Positions 34,146-48,937 of a DNA stretch of 64,000 bases are shown here, piece after piece (the first letter of the stretch is position 1; every line of letters begins with the position of its first letter). The translations under genes and the position numbers were made by a program. Source of the DNA: Mansonella perstans (taxonomy: Eukaryota > Nematoda > Chromadorea > Rhabditida > Onchocercidae); assembly GCA_037074765.1 (NCBI GenBank), contig JBAMDO010000003.1:124001-188000 (forward strand), in the 5' to 3' direction. Below the pieces are notes generated by a model. The model was not told where the DNA came from. It worked only from the letters and a program-made list of their open reading frames with translations, and ran no database searches.

Positions 34146-36295
34146 ATGAATTCCAGTAATGCTCGCACAGTTCCGGTGCAATTAATTCGGAAGACATCTG
34201 TTGATGATTTTAATGAGCGAATGATTGGAATGCTGGATAATGTGGAAAAACGTGTGGAACAGTTGAGGTCATACTTCATTGATTCAAGGCATTAATGGAA
34301 AAACAAAATATGAGAAATTATCAAGCTATAATTAATAATATCGATTATTTGAGTTCTATCCTCAAAAAATAAAAAAAAAATAAAAAAATATATTTGAAAT
34401 TGAACTGGGAAATAATCGATATACTAAACTTTCCCTTAACAAATGAATCATGTTTAGTTTATAACTAATTTTACATGAAGAAGTGATACGAAAAATGCTT
34501 TCGCATTATATAATTAATTTAAATAGAACTAATTATTTAATATAAATTTATGTAAAGAAAAAACGAAACTTAATTTAAGTTAACGAGGAGAGATCTTTGG
34601 CATCAAAGATAATTAATGGTAATAATGAGTTTAAAAAATTGTAGTAACATTGAATGAATATTAATTTTTTGAAAAAAAGCGAAGCAAAAAAAGGAAACAA
34701 AGAAAGTTTGTTTTGAAATTTTTTTAAAATTTTTTAAATTAATTTTATATATTTTTTTGCAGAGAATCAGCTGGCCAATTAGAACAAGAAAAGGACTTAT
34801 TAATTAACATTCTTGGGAATGTCCATTTAGATTCTGAACTTTTACGTTTAGGCCAAGGTAAGGTAAACTTAATTACAGAAATTTCTTAATTTGCTTGATA
34901 AATTTAAGGCGAGATGTCTTTCTTATTCCAATAAATAATAACAATTAAGGAATTTCCGTAATTAAGTTTGGATTTCTGTAATTAAGTATTGAAATAAACC
35001 ACAAATTGGAAATTACTGTTGGCGAAATTGGAGTTTATTCAGGAAATAATATTGACTAAGCACTCAATTTTAATTTCAATTAATTCTAATATAATTTTCA
35101 CTTTCAAGTACTTTTTTACACTTGCATTAAATGGGAATATTTTATTAAAATATCGAAATATTATGCAAACTTTTGTTATTTCAGGTGATCGTGATGATAT
35201 TAGTGCAACGGCGACTCGTTTAATGAATCGCTGCAAAACTGTTGAAGTTGTCGTAAATACACCACGCAATTCAGAGCAGGCACAAGCATTAAATAATGTC
35301 AACAATTTGATTGAAGCAGCGATAAATAAGATGAAGGATGATTTAAATAATGCCAAAGAGGTAAAATGTTCATGAGATTTTGCAATAAAATTATTTTGCG
35401 TCTAATTAAAATTTATCAGTATCAGTTTTTAATTATGATATCCATATTACTTGTGGTACTTGTTATTTCTTACTTTTAACAAGATATTTTGTGCTAACAA
35501 CAACAAGCTTGTGATATTTATTGTTATTAATTTTGCTTTTAATATTTTATCAGTGGTTAGTAACATTTTGCGACCAAAAAAAAAAAAATTTGTACATTCA
35601 TGCTAGTGTTGCTTTCAGTGATACATGCATTTAATGGTAAGACACAAAAATTATCTTTGATAGAATTTATAAAATTCACAAAAAAAAAATTTAACTGTTG
35701 AAAATTTTCTCTTTTATTTTATTTTTTTGCAGGCAATGAAGCGTTTTCTTAATGCTTGTTCACCGGATACACCTAATGGACCAATTGATCAACGTTTCCA
35801 AGCTCAGGTGAAATTCTAAAATTTGCATAATTTTTATTGCTACATACTCCAAAATATCAATGCTGATAACAAGCAAAGACTTATTTTAAAAAAAACTTTT
35901 TATCGACTTCATCATTTTAAAATTTTTCATTGAAAAAAATACTTGTCCAACACAGTAAACAAATACGAATGAATCTGTTTTAAATTGCTATCATTGCTTT
36001 TATGAATACTTTGAAACTTAGATGAATTTGATGATTGAAGGATTTCAGATGTTAAATGAAAAGAAAGATGTTGGCTAGCAATTTGTGAATGTTAATGAGT
36101 TTTGAGATATATTTGTAATTAGCGGAAAAATTGTTAATATATTTTAACGGATGATTCACTTATTATTTGATGTGAAATGTTGTTTTATAGGTCATCGAGT
36201 GTACAGCAGATGACCAGAAAAAAATTCGTCGTCGTTTAGGAAATTTGATCAGTCAGATCGAACGAGCCCAACGTTACAGTGCTCCGGAATTTTGA
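34146..36295 (+). CDS. bag-1: BAG-domain co-chaperone (BAG-1 homologue)
   Basis: Exons: 34146-34267, 34763-34857, 35185-35360, 35733-35807 and 36191-36295, in frame, giving 190 residues. BAG proteins bind the Hsp70/Hsc70 ATPase domain and promote nucleotide exchange in the cytosol. The match to C. elegans BAG-1 is recalled, not searched: VEKRVEQLR...EQEKDLLINILGNV, ATRLMNRCKTVEVVVNTPRN, NACSPDTPNGPIDQRFQ, then a basic end, KKIRRRLGNLISQIE. This gives the long BAG helices over residues about 20-180. The open frame continues upstream to 34065 with an in-frame TGA just before, so translation starts at 34146 or at an exon not found. AATAAA at 36379-36384. Confidence 0.88.
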
Positions 36296-39200
36296 AACTT
36301 TTAAGCTGTAGAATTACATTTATCTAATTTGTAAAATTTTTCAATTTTTTGTCCCGCCTTTTTTTAACAAAAAATTTGAATAAATTTTGGGTTTGGTTAT
36401 TTTCGATGAAAATACTGCAATTATCTATAGAAATCAAAATTTTTCAAAGGCAGTTTTTGCCAAGTCAAAATTCATTTAAAAAAATCAATTCTTCATTCTG
36501 ACAAAATACTGAAGAACCAAAAATGAAAAGAAGCAAAGGCTGACTTCAGCATAAGAATTGTCACATTCAGTTGTCAAACAACAAAAAATAACAATCACAA
36601 ATTTCTTCAATAATTTTCAAAAAAAAATTATCAAAAAAAAAAAACAGCAAAGCGATAAATTTGTTGAATGAGTATTTGTGATTACTGTAGATGTAATTTA
36701 ACAAATGTATTATTAGCAAAAGTGAACAAATCAGTCATTCTGTTTGCATGGAAAACTGCTGGATTTGGTCAATTTTACTTTCGTAAAAATTTTTTTCAAT
36801 GAACTATTCTAACTAATTAGCACATTTTAAGATGTACTTAAGAGAGATGACAATTTTATCACTAATTTAGTTAGATTTCTCTCTTTCTTTTGCATTGTTA
36901 TTTTTCACTTTTATTCTTTTGCTAAGTAAATTTTGATCGAATTTTTGAAATAATTGAAATAGTTGTAAAGGATAGAGAGAATTGAACAAATTAACGAAAA
37001 CAAATTAAGCAAATATTTTTTTGGATGCATTTTAAAATTGTTTTCGTCCACAAAAATATGTACTTTTTCCCGTACTATGTGCCATTCTCTGCTATTGCCA
37101 TTTATAAGGAATGAAAAGAGAAAAAGAACATTTAGTTTAAAAAAAGAAAAACGTATATTTTGAGATTTAAAATGAAAAATTCCAACAAACCAAAAGTTTC
37201 AATTTTTTATTTAAAAAAAAGTTCAAGAATTTATTCTGTTTGTTATCTATTAAAAAAAACATCTACAGTTCATTTTCATCAACATTTCCATTTTCTTTGA
37301 TCAACAAATGATGATTTTATCTTTATTCTGAGGTAATTCTAAGCTAAAAAGATTTTTTGTTATTTTGTTTTGAAAATTTTTATTTCTAATTTTCTTCTTT
37401 TTTTTTGCTTCGAAATATTTTGTGGAATTTATAAGTGTCGTTAATTTTGTTAGTTTTTTGATTATAATTAAATTAATGCTATAGCATTTATGTCGGTGAA
37501 TTATCCCATTTGTTATGCATAAGTTTAAATTAGTTATAATAAAAGGAGAATTATACGTGTTATTTGATGTAACGCCATCTTATTATCGTACATCATTTGG
37601 ATGACAAATATAATTACCATATATCAATTATTTGTTTAAATAAATATTTCATTTGTACAATATAATTAATTAAAGTCATTTATAGCACAAAAACTAGAAA
37701 TATAGACTTTTTATCAATTTATTTATATCACTGTTGCGTCAAATATGAATGATCATGAAAGAAGACTGATCGCAAAAAGTTTTATTGACCATTCAATGGC
37801 CAATACTATCAATGAAAGCGAAATGTCGTGTAATTTTAGTACCTATCTAATTTATTTATCTTTTCGTATACTACTCTTTTAGACGGTTATCATATCTAAT
37901 CACTCGAATACGAACAGCATATGGAATCATTCTTTAGGCGTAAATAGAGTATGAAAAATAACGTCAAGAATGTGAATTACGTGTATTACGTCAAGGAATT
38001 ACGTCAAGCACGTGAACTACACATGCAATTATGCCAACAATGAATAATAAACTTCATAGAAGATTTATGGAAGATGGAAAGCATGAAAGAGAATTGAACT
38101 GTTATTTTTACTAGTTAAATTAATTATGAATGTGAAAATTTTTAAATAAACAAATTTTCAATTTCCAATAAAATCTTCAATGGGATTGCAATTTTTCATA
38201 ACTGTTTTGGTTTGCCATCTGTTGCATTATTAGTGATTGAGTGTGCTGCTTGGCCAAAAATCAGGCTATACTATTACAGGTGGTTAGCTCATTAGGTCTA
38301 GCTTCGGCATGTTGTTAGTGTCGGGGTTATCTTAGGTCACTGATAGCTGATAGCTTATCAGTCGTATTGATAATGTTTTATAGAGAAACAAATACCGATA
38401 TTTGTACCAATTATTTTTAATATCGAATATTACAAATGAGTTAATGGAAAGAAATGAAGATTTTGTTCTGTTGCTTAATTAGCAAGTAGTTACTGAAGTA
38501 ATCATAATTTGAAACTTATAAAAACTGTAAAAATATAATTTCTAAAAAATTTTAAACTTTCGCAAAAAACTTATATATTTTGAATAATTTTAGAATGATT
38601 TTCCAGTTTCAATGGCCAATTTTTCTACTGTGTTAAAGAATTTCAACAAACAAAAAAATGAGTAGTTGCGCTCAAAAATTTAGATTATTCTAAAATGGAT
38701 TCAGATTCATTTTTAATTAGCAAAAGCGTAAGGATGAAGGAAAGATTCCTTTGAACATTGATATGATATTAGATAAAGTAAATGAGTTATAGTAGATCGA
38801 TCCTAAATAAATAATCGCTGATAGCTTCGTTTGTTTCAACTATTATACATTCCTCTTTAACTTTACTTTAATTTTACCACATAATCTTTTTTAAAAGAAA
38901 AAAATCGCTTAAAAGTTATGCTTGAAAAAGTCATAACTTAAAACGCTTAAAACTTAAAAAACAACTTATGCTAATTTTTTGTTTTTTACATTTATTACTT
39001 TTTTCATATTCCATATTGTATTTCCAAACAATTCTTTAGATTTGTTTTTTGCATTTGTATTTCTGTTTTCCTGTAATTTTCTTTAGTTCATTTTAAATAG
39101 TTGCCATTTCATTTTTCTTTCTCATATTTATTCTTTTTTTTCTCCAATTTTAAAATATCCAACTACGAAATAAAACTATGGCATGAAGGGAAAAAAAAAG

Positions 39201-40290
39201 AAGAGTAAATTGCTTGAAATTATTTAATTTAATAATAACTGATGAATAGAAATGTTGATAAATTTAGTTGACAGAAGGCTGGTTAATGTTCTTTGTACTT
39301 ATATATTTGAACTTTTTAATGTAACTGTAACTACCTTGAAAGTGAGAGAAGTTAATTTTGAATGAAAATAACATGTTAAAAAATATTAATGGCAATATCA
39401 GCTGATGTTACAGCAGCAGTGTGATAGCAAAAAGGACACAAAGAGCAGAAGAAAAGTGTCGCAATATCGAATGGTTATAAAGACGGATAATTGTTTGAAG
39501 AGCAGTGGAATATTTCTATGAAATGCGGAATCGTTATGGTGCTTCATGAACAATTATACAACAGTTATTTTATCGTTAGTTTCATCTTTTTTTTTTTTTT
39601 CCTTATTTCATTTATGAAATTATTGATAAGGTTAATAAGAAAAATATTGTAAGAGAATAGGAATGTTTATTAATGAATTAAATAAATATTTAAATCTAAT
39701 AATAATAATTATTTTTCCAATTATTAATGTTATTAATATAACATGAATGATGGCAAGAGAAAAATCATTGTTATCTATTTCAATAAATATTTGCTTTTCG
39801 CTTGATATTTTCTATTTATCCGTTTTTTTTTTTTTTTTTTTTTTTTTTTTATTTAATATTTTTTGCTTATGCACGTTTTGCTCATACCAAATAGTACCAA
39901 TTTAAAATATAGCAGCATAGTAAATATGAATAAAAATTAAATTTTTTATAGGAAATATTATAGAGAATTTTTGTAATTGCAGAGATAATCGTAAAGAAAT
40001 TTCAATATATATTTTAGTTTCACGTATTTTATGGGTTTTTTTTTTTGCTTTATTCTAAATGCCTTTTTTTAGCTCTTGATTTATTTTTTTTTTTTCGCAC
40101 ATATGGAGCTTTAGGGTAAATACTTGTTGATTTGATAACTCGTTGAACAAATTACAATATCAGATTTCTAGTGTTACTGCTTAAGTGGAGACTTAAGTAA
40201 TCATATTTTTTAAGCAAATTAACTTTGCAGTAGTATTTTTAATTTGAGTAATGTACTTGTAGGACTCAAAAGATTGCGAAAATTTGATGT
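36296..40290. other. Intergenic region bag-1 to wdr-20
   Basis: Four kb of AT-rich DNA with no supported gene. It contains the T28 run at 39823-39850. A less AT-rich patch near 38240-38365 ends in a 7-base-pair hairpin, actgata...tatcagt, at 38339-38362. I could not assign a tRNA or other RNA gene to it. Confidence 0.5.
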
Positions 40291-43200
40291 ATGTATACAA
40301 TGAATACGAGCAGTCAGTTGGCCGCCGGGAGCGCGCTTGACTCATCATCTGTTCAGCAATTAAATACGACCAAAGAGGATCTGAAAACTCATTTCATTAC
40401 ACGTGAAGGTGTTTATAGACAAATGACTCTTTCCGAATATTCACGACCAAATCGCGTTGCTCTAAATCAGGTTTTTTTTTTTTGTTTATTAATTTAAATT
40501 TCAAGAGCTTCAAAAATTTCCCAAGTGAAATTCATTATCAGAGTGCATTCTTTCTATACAAACATTTGAAATGAAACATAACGAAAAGTAAAGTTCTAAG
40601 ATAGGTATGATTCTTCTCTTCCGTGCTAGTTGTGATCTACCCAGATTTCACTGAATTATTTAGTAATTGGTGAGTTTTGAAAAAATAGGTTTCTGTAGAA
40701 GCAGCAAGATTAAAGATTGTCCCCACTAGAGTCTTTGAAAAAAATTAAATGAAATTTATATTTTTATTTGTCGTATATCTCTTTCACCAATAAAGAAATG
40801 ATAGTTTTTATTTAAGGAGCGGGAGTTGGGTGAAGTTTTGTTATGCACTGCGTTGTTTTGGAATAGTTGGTTGTTTTAAAATTTTGTGACTCTGAATGTA
40901 TACTGTTGAATAAGACATTATAGATCTTTATAACGTTATTTATTAGGGAAAGATGAATTCCAAATATTTTTATCGTCAGGTTGGTAATAATGTGGGTAAC
41001 GCACCTGTTCGCGTATCCTTTCTAACTGTTCATCCAACAGCGTCTACTTCACAACAACATCAATCTATTGATAATATTATGTTGAACGGTGGCTTACCAA
41101 CACTGCGCAATTTGACATTCGATACAGATCTGGAGCATAATCTCGATGAAAGTGATTCCCCTTCTTATTTGGACTGTGATACGAACACTAGTAATGATCG
41201 AATATGCTTTAATGTTGGTCGTGAATTATATGTTTTCATTTATCGGTACGTTTTTTTGATAGTTTGCTTTCATTAAGCTTATCAGTAATTCTTCTCTAAG
41301 ATTTCCGCTTTATCATGTTTTCTATTAATTTATTAGATCTGTTGAATTATTCAGAATTTTTTGGAGTATATAATAATCGTTAAGCGGACATAAGGTCGGA
41401 CATAAACTAACTTTTTAGAGGTGTTCAAAGTGCCGTCGATTTAAATAAGCCAATTGATAAGCGAGTATACAAAGGTACTTATCCTACTTCGCATGATTTC
41501 AATCAAGAAACCGCTACGCCAACTTCATGCAGGTTATTTTAGCATCACTTTTGTTTTTTATTAAATTAGCTAACAATCAGTGTTCTTTACTGTTTGCAAC
41601 AGGCTTATCTAATCGCTTTTGTTGATTATCACACAATAAGTGCAAAAAGTTGTACTATAACATTATCAGTTTTGTATATTGCTAGACGATACCATTTTCA
41701 TTTTGGAAACAGCATAAGAGTGATATAAACTGACTGCGGCATGGGACGGCAATAACCTCTCGAATACATAAGTATTTGCTCTGTGACATTGTTCAATTTA
41801 ATGTTTACATTACAGAAAATGTTTGGTAGAAAAAGAACAAGTAGAAAGCACTCTGTAGTTGAGATTTGATTTGACTAATTTTGTTACAAAATATCAAGTT
41901 CTTTAGACGGCTTCTATTAAGTTCACACTGATAATTATGATAGTATATATAGATTTACTGGGATTTTCTTACTCTTCGTTTTTATTCTGCATTTTGCATC
42001 AATAATTACCCGGTCACATGTTTATATTTCTGACCTAATGCAAGGTACATTTTATCGTTACTATAACGTTACTTATAGTATAACTTAGATGTCACTTACA
42101 CCATAATTTTGCGTTGTATTTTTGATTTCTTGTTCTGTTAATTACCTTTTCATTTCACATATCTTTAAGTTTTACGTAAGCTTGTGAAAAGTATTCATTT
42201 ATTGACTCTATATTTTTTCTATATTTGACTCTAAACATTTATTAGGATAAGCGGAGATTTTGCAAAAATTTTTGTTATGATTTAAGCCGATGGAAAATTG
42301 CTTTTCACTTTATTTCTGTTGTTAATAAAAGATAAGTACTTTGTAAGAGCTTACCGTGTGTTATTATTGCGTTCAAACCATTCTATATTAAAATCTTACA
42401 TTTTCCTTCTACATCTTTTTTTTAATACCGTCGTATATTTAAGTAGCTTATAAGTTTCTAAAGTTTTACATTGGTGAAAAATTGAATAAGCTTTGAATAA
42501 GTTTTCCATCTTTTCCATTTCTACCGAAATCTTTGTCATGTTATATTTAGTCAAACCATTACTTGAAAAAGTGAAATGCTAAGACGCGAGTTTGTTGTGT
42601 TTTTGTGCTCTATCAGCAAAAGTAACTTCTTTAAAGTAATTTATTTTCTTTTTTCTCCCAGATAACTCGGTTAGCTAAGTAATAGAATAAAAAAAGGCTA
42701 CACAAAATGATAGCAATGGTAATTTACAGCTTGATAATCGGTTTCTCTGCTGGACAAATTCAGCTTATCGATCCATTTCGAAACGATTTGCAAATCAATC
42801 GACTGTACAATGAAGACAGGTTAATTGATAAAACCGCAGTAACTTGTTTGAAATGGATTCCAGGTCAGCTATTTTCGAAAAAAATTTTTTATTCTTTAAA
42901 CTGAAATATAAAAAATCAAGAAATTTTTTTGATTTCTTTATATTTTTGAGTGGATTTCAGTGAAAAGATGAGTCCTGAAACATAAATCCATGGAAACGCC
43001 GGCTATTAAAATCATAAATTTTAGATTTCCACGTCATTTGTTTTTATTCAGAAAATAATTTCAGGTCAACAACAATGTTTCCTGGCCTCTCATACCAGTG
43101 GTAATGCATATCTGTACAATGAAAACTTGCCCTGTAACCCGTCACCTCCTGTTTATCAAATTTTCAAGCGGGTAATTTTTTTTTTCAAAACTCAAGCAAA

Positions 43201-46200
43201 AAATGCCAATTTGGTCGTAATCAGAATAGAAATATTCAATCCGTCAATCTGATAAATGCTTAACTTTACAATTATAGGGAGACGGATATACAATTTATAC
43301 ATGTAAAACCAAAACTTCAAGGAATCCGGTTTATCGTTGGGCCGTTGGATGTGGCACGCTTCATGAATTTGCATTCTCCCCGACTGACGATACAAAATTG
43401 CTTGCTACAGTTAGTCAGGTAAGTCATTCACGCTTTCTTCCATTATTTTTTTCGAAGTATTAAGGTCATAGAATTTTCTGAAATTGAAACACATCTGCAT
43501 CCCAAAATAAAATCATTAGCTGTAAGCAAAGGTTATGATTTAAAGGGATTTAATAATGAAGTACCAGTTCAGAGAGAATCTTGATACATTATTTAGTTTA
43601 TAGTTAAAAGTCAAATCAAAATCGTTATTCATATTGATTTTGAACCGAATTCAGATTTCTTCACAACTGTTAAGCATAGGTTATGATACTAATCGTAATA
43701 GGGTAGACTTTATTATCCGTTCATGATTATACATAATGATGAAGGTATAACTTATGAGAATCAAGTTTGAGAGTTAGATTCTTCATAATAATATAAGTAT
43801 TCCTGTAATTTTATCTTTTATTATTTTTAGGACGGCTTTTTGCGAATTTTCAATTATCATACAATGGAATTGCTGACTTACATGAAATCTTATTTTGGTG
43901 GATTACTTTGTCTAGCGTGGAGCCCTGATGCACGGTACATTGTTACTGGTGGTGAAGATGATCTAATAACTGTTTACTCGGTTATAGAGAAACGAGTCAT
44001 TTGTCGAGGACAAGGACATAGAAGTTGGATTTCTAAAGTAGGTCCCAGATTTTTTTCCATTTAGCTTGAACAAATAAGGCTGTAAAGAAAGTAAAAAAAA
44101 GGACGCAATAATTCGAAATTCCTGCGTTTTTGGTAACTGAAATAAAGGTTGTATTTTCAAACTTTTTTAACATTTGAAAATACTCCATAATGTTTTTGTT
44201 TAAAATATTGGTAACTTTAGCTGGAAATTTCAAATTTTCTCGGCAAAACTTTTTTGATTAACGGTTTGACTTTAAAAAAACACTACTGTAAACCAGACTG
44301 TAATGTATTTTGGTTAATATGCTATTATTAAATGTGCTAAATTTAGGTAGCTTTCGATCCTTATACATCGTGTACAAGAGATGCTGGCGGTCATCCACGT
44401 ATTCCAGTCGATCTTGGTTCTGACGAAGATTTGCAACCATCAAATGTAAATAGCAACGATGTGATATTTAAAAGTTGGTTATTTTCTTTAGAAAATGCTG
44501 AGGTTTAATTATTTTACAAATCATATTGAAGTAAGCATTAACATAATGAATTATTAATTGTATTAACGCAATTACTATGCGTCGTACATTTTCCATGATA
44601 AAAAAGGCCATGCTTAATTTTGATGTCCTGAAAAAGAGATTTGCATGCAGCTTTCTGTTAACTTCTTGTTACAGTATTATAGTTCAGCATATTTCCAAGT
44701 TCCAAGTTGCATCCTTGAAAGTTGCACGAATATGTATGTACTGCTTCTTTCAAAAGACCTTGTCTGCCGTCATACTTGTTTGTAGGTTCAGTTTCATTGC
44801 AAATCATTTAATGTGGATGGAGAAAATTTTGATTTACTTGAAGTGAATTGTTTCTCCTAATAATAGCAGTAATGTTGAATATAGGAATAATGCTGATTAT
44901 TTGTTTTAATAGGTTCAGCTGCACAGTCAATTAATCGTATATTTATCAGTAATGAGCAGTTCAACGGACCATCATCTCCCAATGAACTGCAGTCAGCTTC
45001 AACCTCCCTTACATTATCTTCGCTGAAAAATTCCAGTTTGTTTTTCTAGATGATTTTTGCTATTTAATTACCGTTTCAAATGTATGGTAGATGATATTAA
45101 TTGGGGAAATGACTGTTATAATAAAAAATATGATGATTTTGGGTGTTGATTTATTTGAAGAAATATATTTTTGGAAGTTTCTGACTTCGGTTAGATGATT
45201 TTTTTTTGCTACTACAGGCTTTAACTATAACGATATATTTAATTGAGGATGTTTTATCGATATCTATTCAATATCTTAAAGATAACTAGGTATAGCTTGA
45301 TATATACGTGCAGAAATATTTCAGATGCTGAATCAATATCCAGTGTTCGAGGTGGAATGCAGTCAAATATTACGCGTGCTCGGAACGATTCCATTTCCGT
45401 GTTATCTATTACTGGCGGTTCTTGTACTTATAGGTAAATTTTCATTGGTTTGTGCATTTTAATGTCAATCATAAACCTAAGAAACTCCAATTTTGTCTTG
45501 AAAGGCTTCATTTGATCTGCGATTAATGATTTATGTGAAATTCGATTCTGAGATCATTAAAAAGTATTTTATAGTATTTCTTATCAAAATAAAGGCAAGT
45601 AAAAATTGTTTATTGGTTGACAGCATGCCAAAATTCATAGAATGTTTATTAGAGATGCATTGTTCACGATATATTTTGTTTTTAATTTTGATTTTAAGCT
45701 GATTTTAGGTGCTACCAGTTTATGCCACATTTTCGTTTCCTTTCAGAATTGGTTCGGTAGGTCACGATACGCAGCTGTGTTTATGGGATTTAACTGAAAG
45801 TATTTTAAGACAAGCACCAAGTCAAAAACATCGTATATCAGCTGTTATTTCTACTGGAACTGCACAGGTTATCATTATTATTATTATTTTTCTTTTTTAT
45901 CGTCATCATTATTATTATCATTATTATCTCTGAATGTATTAGTGAAGGGTAAAAGGTAGAGAGGACTTTTTACATTACTTTTTTTTTGTTTTTTGTAATA
46001 ATTATACATTTAATATATAGAATGCGATAATGTGTGCAGCTTTGGAATCATCGCAACCTGCGACTATTGATGTTGGAGAACGACTTCATGCCAAAGAGAA
46101 AAAACACAAACGGGGTTTTAGTTTTGCTGCAAAATTAACTGGTAGTTCGCATGACAGGCAAGTATTCTCTTCTTTATATTAAAATGCATTAAAATGTATG

Positions 46201-46865
46201 TTGAAAAACAGTTAGAAGACAATTGAATTCCAAAATAAATCTCAACTTCTTTTAAGATGGAACAGAAATCATCCAAATACTGCAGCGAACGAAAAAGATA
46301 AAGAGAATTCTGCGCGATTCTTAGGAACAGCGGTATGCCCACGAATGGAAGAAATAGCGGTAATTGAACCGCTGATATGCAAGAAAATCGCCCATGAACG
46401 ATTAACGGGACTGATATTTCGCGAAGATTGCATAGTAACTGCATGTCAAGAAGGTTTCATATTAACTTGGGCTCGACCAGGCAAAGTATGTGAAATACTG
46501 ATTTTTTTTTTTACTGATTTTATTGTGCTTTTTTTACTCCATAATATCTAAGTAAATGAATAATATCAGCGACTATTTTCCAGAAAATCATTACATTGAG
46601 AATCTTCTTTATTCGATCTCGCACACTATATATTTGTCGTTGTATATGCTAGACATTTTAAAGCATGCATTTATAAAAGTTCCGCAGCATATTGCCAGAC
46701 AATAGATATAAGCTATTTGATCAAAACATGAAAATAACATGATATTTTTATTGGTGGAGTAAACAGTAATTAATGAATTTGAAAATAATCAAATTTTAGG
46801 CAGTGATTCAGCGACATTCAATGAATTCACCAGTGCCAGTAAATTTCAGTGGAACTGTAGTTTGA
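40291..46865 (+). CDS. wdr-20: WD-repeat protein 20 homologue
   Basis: Fourteen exons: 40291-40470, 40947-41245, 41419-41532, 42730-42863, 43065-43171, 43278-43418, 43831-44037, 44347-44445, 44927-45035, 45325-45433, 45747-45867, 46021-46157, 46257-46485, 46800-46865; about 683 residues (680 from the ATG at 40300). Matches the WDR20 family from memory: EYSRPNRVALN, RICFNVGRELYVFIYR, IGFSAGQIQLIDP, SYFGGLLCLAWSPD, TGGEDDLITVYS, GSVGHDTQLCLWDLTE, PLICKKIAHERLTGLIF, EDCIVTACQEGFI. WDR20 forms a beta-propeller that activates USP12/USP46 deubiquitinases; in C. elegans it works with USP-46 on glutamate-receptor turnover. The borders of exon 9, in the low-complexity loop, are the least certain. The intron after exon 12 has a GC donor. 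Confidence 0.9.
45870..45928. repeat. ATT/ATC trinucleotide microsatellite in wdr-20 intron 11
   Basis: Runs of att and atc triplets directly follow the exon 11 donor (cag/gttatc). Confidence 0.8.
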
Positions 46866-48937
46866 ATTAATATATCTAGTCTTCTGCAAGCGGGTTTCAT
46901 TAGAGAAGCGTTGGCACTTTTTCCATTATTGATTAATAATTGGTTTGTATCATAGCCTGTTTAAGCAATATTTACAATAACATATTCGTACTGTATAAAA
47001 AATTGATGTCACCCTATGAGAAAAATTGCATATTGATATGTTTTGCATGTTTCTGCTATCTTTTCATAATATCCTTTTGTTTCAAAGTGCCCGTAGTTTA
47101 GCCTTTTAATTATTTTCTATTTTTCCATAATTTTAAAATTTATTGTTACTTTAAGGATTTTGCTTCTCTTTTCACCTTATTTTCAAGTAATTAAGAGTTA
47201 AAATTAAATGAGCATAGCTGATAGTCGCTTAGTTGTCTCTTCTTTGTCTACTATTTTAGTCCTTTTTTTAGATTATATTGGAACTATCAAAAAGTGAATT
47301 TTTAAAATCTTACCTTACACCGGTGTTAATAGCACATTTCTCTTTGATGTTGTGATAAAAAAACCTACTGTCGCAGTACGGACATTCATCCAAATGTGGG
47401 ACATATCATTCCAAAGTAAACTTGACAGGCTATTAAGTAATTGCCAGTTCATCGTCATTTTCTTTAGTCATATTTTCAAAATTAGTTCAATTCAATGAAA
47501 AGTGGGTGGGGGACCTCATATTTCGTACTGTTTATACTTTTGAATTCAGTTTTGTTTTAGTTTTATTTTTTATCTTCATACTTCGAAAATTTTGTAAGTA
47601 TGTATTTTGATGTTGTTTAGTGAATACGTGTATGTTAATGTTATTTGATCCAGTTCAGAAATTTCTCAGAATTATTTCAAGCTAGTAATCAAAAGTGTTT
47701 GGAACGGTGTTAATGTGAAATATTAAGAGCTACTGCAGGATATGAAGTGAAGCAAAAAGACGTGTGAAATCATTGCTATTCAAAAGGTATGCGTTTTCCC
47801 AGAAGGTAGGCACTTTCAAAATGAAAGTATTCTCTTTGATAATCACTTCATACATAAGAAATTAATCTTGCACGGATTTGTTATCTGATAAAGTTTGGAT
47901 TTTTCATTAACTTCATGTGCAAACTTTCAATTTGTAACTAACTTTTACGGTTTGGTCACTTTACCAATTTATAACATTGTTTTAACTTGGTTTTAGTTCT
48001 TCATATATGTCCAAGTATTTGATATTGTACAATATGACTAGCTGATGTCCAAATGACCGGCTATTTCGTTCAACGTAAAATTATTATATGGGCGTACGGT
48101 TTTTTCCAATGCTGCTGGTAAAAATGGTACCCTAATTGTGTCAGTAATTTATGCGAACATAAATCTTTGTCAAATTACTTGGTAAATAATGACGAGATTA
48201 CTTGTATTTTAACAAGTAGAAAAATTTAATAAATCATTTAATTTATTCGTGTTCTAAATTTCAATCTTTATCTTTGGTCTCGAAGAATCTTACAATACCG
48301 TATTTCATTTCTTTCATAAGTTTAATGTTATATCCTCATCGTTATCATGGTACAAAAGTACGACTGATGTGTCAGCATCCTTTGAAATTTAATTATTAAC
48401 ATTATTATTTTCTTCACCTAATTTTACTATCGGTGAAGTATACTTCGACTTTATACAAAAAGGTTCTGTTTTTACTAACTTATTTTGAATTTCCTCCCAT
48501 GAAATTAATAGCGTGTAATTTTTACACTGTTATGATAAGATTTGGTCAGATACGGTTTCTTTTGTTATCCTATGTCTTTTTTTTTTTTTTTAGAGTGTCG
48601 ACAACAATTTCACTAACATGTCATATATCATTTATTTGCTTAGTTCACCGGAGAATATCAATATGATGTGAGCAATAATACAACAATAGTTGAACAATAG
48701 TACAAAAGCACTGTTTTGAAAGAATGCATTGCACAAAAAAAAATTTATACGGCACCGGAACAAAATTAGGTTACAGCAATAATAACAGGTTGTAATAAGT
48801 GCCAATAATGTCAACAAATTACCGGTGTAACATGAAAATTGCAGCTCCATCAAAAGTAATTTATCAAAAACACAGTAAGACAATACTTTATTACATTAGT
48901 TCTGTTAAAAGAGAAAAATTTGCCCGATTTCTAAGTG
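46866..48937. other. Intergenic region between convergent wdr-20 and bora
   Basis: Two kb without a supported gene. The minus-strand poly(A) signal of bora (AATAAA, 48892-48887) is 45 bases beyond its stop. Short open frames between 48430 and 48985 show no family features. Confidence 0.55.

Noticed and set aside
35039..35356. Minus-strand 105-residue frame.
   Set aside because: Shadow of bag-1 exon 3 and the adjoining intron.
38240..38365. Less AT-rich patch with a hairpin, considered as a tRNA or small RNA.
   Set aside because: No T-arm GGTTCGA-type box or anticodon arm could be laid out.
44577..44846. 89-residue plus-strand frame inside wdr-20.
   Set aside because: Falls wholly in an intron; no WD-repeat similarity and breaks the phase of the flanking exons.
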